Assembly (NCBI GenBank): GCA_031374125.1
Contig: JANMFM010000130.1
Span: forward strand, 1-13,354
Direction: 5' to 3'
Source: JAEYZS01 sp031374125
Lineage (GTDB): Bacteria > Bdellovibrionota > Bdellovibrionia > Bdellovibrionales > JAEYZS01
Length of the DNA: 13,354 nucleotides
Below the pieces are notes generated by a model. That model made no database searches. It was given only the letters and a program-made list of their open reading frames with translations, and had not been told where the DNA came from. Positions 12,422 to 13,354 of the stretch are shown piece after piece. A program made the translations under genes and the position numbers. Every line of letters begins with the position of its first letter. Position 1 is the first letter of the stretch.

Positions 12422-12439
12422 GCATCCTAAATAGGATGC
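12422..12439 (-). promoter_or_regulatory. Hairpin in the fliW leader, next to its ribosome-binding site
   Basis: GCATCCTA and TAGGATGC form an 8-base perfect stem with a two-base loop, ending two bases from the GGGGGGA site. An alternative, TGCA (12421-12424) with TGCA (12408-12411), would place that GGGGGGA in a loop. GGA-containing structures like these are possible CsrA targets (inference). Confidence 0.45.
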
Positions 12440-12499
12440 CCCTCATTTATAGACACCACAAGACAAAAATAGGGTAAAACTAAATTTTTTTGGAATAAA

Positions 12500-12727
12500 T
12501 TATGATTTGAGAAGCTTTGCGACACGACGCGCGTTATCCGATGGCGTATCGACCGACTGCTTATTTTGATCTTGAATGGCGAGATAGACTTCTTCTCTAT
12601 GAATCTTAGTGTCCTTAGGCGCCTGGATGCCTAAACGGACTTGTTTACCCTTAATCTGCACGACAGTGATCTTGATATTGTCATCAATCGCGATACTTTC
12701 ACCTAATTTACGAGTGAGAACCAGCAT
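12500..12727 (-). CDS. csrA: Carbon storage regulator CsrA
   Basis: A 75-residue dimeric RNA-binding protein that binds GGA motifs in mRNA leaders and usually represses translation. Seen directly: the universal start MLVLTRKLGESI, IKGKQVRLGIQAP in the core, and Arg44 in KIHREEVY, the key RNA-binding residue. It carries about 15 extra polar residues after the common 60-residue core. Start: the frame opens six codons earlier, but MLVLTRK is invariant in the family and AGGGAG precedes the ATG at 12727. It lies between flgL and fliW, so its activity is very likely antagonised by FliW. Its own leader contains a GGA hairpin loop. Confidence 0.97.
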   Translation of the reverse strand: MLVLTRKLGESIAIDDNIKITVVQIKGKQVRLGIQAPKDTKIHREEVYLAIQDQNKQSVDTPSDNARRVAKLLKS

Positions 12728-12734
12728 GGCTTTA

Positions 12735-12752
12735 CTCCCTAACATCCTGTTA
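12735..12752 (-). promoter_or_regulatory. Candidate CsrA autoregulation site in the csrA leader
   Basis: On the mRNA strand TAACA-GGA-TGTTA (12752-12740) forms a 5-base stem presenting GGA in the loop, the arrangement CsrA favours, and the ribosome-binding site AGGGAG (12740-12735) directly after it holds a second GGA in an AnGGA context. Binding across both would block translation. Confidence 0.5.
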
Positions 12753-12770
12753 AATATATATTCATCTGCC

Positions 12771-12798
12771 TCATCGGCAAAAATATTTCAGGTGTTTA
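12771..12798 (-). promoter_or_regulatory. Sigma-28-like promoter upstream of csrA
   Basis: TAAA (12798-12795) and GCCGATGA (12778-12771) on the minus strand are 16 bases apart; the flagellar consensus is TAAA-N15-GCCGATAA. Seven of eight -10 bases match. It would start transcription in the leader, upstream of the GGA hairpin and the csrA ATG. Confidence 0.45.
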
Positions 12799-12808
12799 GC
12801 TATAATTA

Positions 12809-13354
12809 CTACCTGAGAAAGTCAAGAAGACTTGGTTGCAGGATTTTGGCCGAGGTAGCCATAGTTGCTTTTAAGGTATTTTCATTTTGGCTTAAATTAC
12901 TAAAAATTTCGAAAGAATCTACGTCTTCAATGTTCGATTGCTTAGACTTTTCGTCGACACCTGCCTTCTGTAATGAATCTATTGTGTTCTGAAGATTCAT
13001 TACACGCGATCCGACCTTAGCTCTCGCATGTACGATCTGGTCCATAGCCACATCAATTTTGTCTAATGAGTCCTGAATTGCTGCCTTATCATTCGACACC
13101 ATCCCAGTTTCAAGATTTGCGAGAACCTTAAAAATATTTTCACCTTCCATGAAAACACTCATTTCCCCGAAATCGCTCTCTTTAGAGGAAGCCGAAGAAG
13201 AGGCCGACTTCACACTTGCCAAATCACGAATTGAGCCTTCTTCCTTTTGCCCTTCTTCGCCTTTTTGTCTCATCTCTTGCATCTGAGTTTCGCTCAACTC
13301 ACCAGGACCCGCAGGAACCGAATTCAATACTCCACTCGTCTTAGCATCCCGACC
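12809..13354 (-). CDS. flgL: Flagellar hook-filament junction protein FlgL, C-terminal part
   Basis: The frame is open from the window edge to the TAG at 12809, giving the last 181 residues, so the gene starts outside the window (the internal TTG at 13327 is not a real start). FlgL (HAP3) sits between hook and filament with FlgK. Seen directly: MEGENIFKVLANLETGMVSND, then a heptad-rich helix (IQDSLDKIDVAMDQIVHARAKVGSRVMNLQNTI) and the C-terminal KATMATSAKILQPSLLDFLR, which match the flagellin-type C-terminal D0/D1 helices of FlgL. Between the edge and MEGEN is an acidic, Glu/Lys/Ser-rich stretch (ELSETQMQEMRQKGEEG, then SASSSASSKESD) that belongs to the variable surface domain. Followed by csrA after 81 bases. 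Confidence 0.85.
   Translation of the reverse strand, partial: GRDAKTSGVLNSVPAGPGELSETQMQEMRQKGEEGQKEEGSIRDLASVKSASSSASSKESDFGEMSVFMEGENIFKVLANLETGMVSNDKAAIQDSLDKIDVAMDQIVHARAKVGSRVMNLQNTIDSLQKAGVDEKSKQSNIEDVDSFEIFSNLSQNENTLKATMATSAKILQPSLLDFLR

Noticed and set aside
12447..12499. A terminator between csrA and fliW
   Set aside because: There is a T-rich run but no stem before it, so I treat csrA-fliW as co-transcribed.

Overview
The window looks like chromosome of a predatory or predator-related bacterium of the Bdellovibrionota (Bdellovibrio, Pseudobdellovibrio or Bacteriovorax type). The grounds are two TIGR02147-type regulators, a high density of small exported proteins and lipoproteins, an exported protein with an HExxY motif of a kind I associate with this group, a flagellar flgL-csrA-fliW cluster, and moderately AT-rich DNA with compact operons. 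This is recognition from sequence alone; no search was run.

Layout. (1) 57-3174, minus strand: a tight housekeeping operon prmA - rsmE - RDD-family membrane protein - rfaE2. It holds a 4-base ATGA overlap (prmA/rsmE) and a 1-base TAATG overlap (RDD gene/rfaE2). Upstream of it, 3295-3936 encodes an exported protein with a possible FlgT-C-like domain. The two are separated by an elaborate terminator whose arm can also pair with the prmA ribosome-binding site. (2) 4153-11812: an accessory region made almost wholly of exported proteins and TIGR02147 regulators. In order: a TIGR02147 regulator behind a palindromic operator-like site, an exported HExxY protein, a lipoprotein with a carbonic-anhydrase fold that has lost all its zinc ligands, a secreted cysteine-rich protein with two cystine-knot-like modules behind a near-perfect sigma-54 promoter, an exported barstar-like protein, a second TIGR02147 regulator (minus strand, overlapping the barstar gene tail to tail), a small secreted protein, an HExxH lipoprotein, and a glycine-rich lipoprotein. 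(3) 11886-13354, minus strand: fliW, csrA and the 3' end of flgL, the flagellar checkpoint module. The csrA leader carries a GGA-loop hairpin that fits CsrA autoregulation and a sigma-28-like promoter.

How the parts may work together. Region 1 does ribosome and LPS maintenance. Region 3 couples flagellar assembly to CsrA activity through FliW. Region 2 reads as a set of individually regulated surface and secreted factors. Several of its genes have RNA hairpins that bury the Shine-Dalgarno sequence (6354-6392, 7964-7981; also the prmA leader in region 1), which suggests frequent post-transcriptional control. The most novel items are the knottin-like secreted protein with its sigma-54 promoter, the exported barstar, and the pseudo-carbonic anhydrase lipoprotein.

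There is no gene-free stretch longer than 300 bases. I see no tRNA, rRNA, CRISPR array or insertion sequence.
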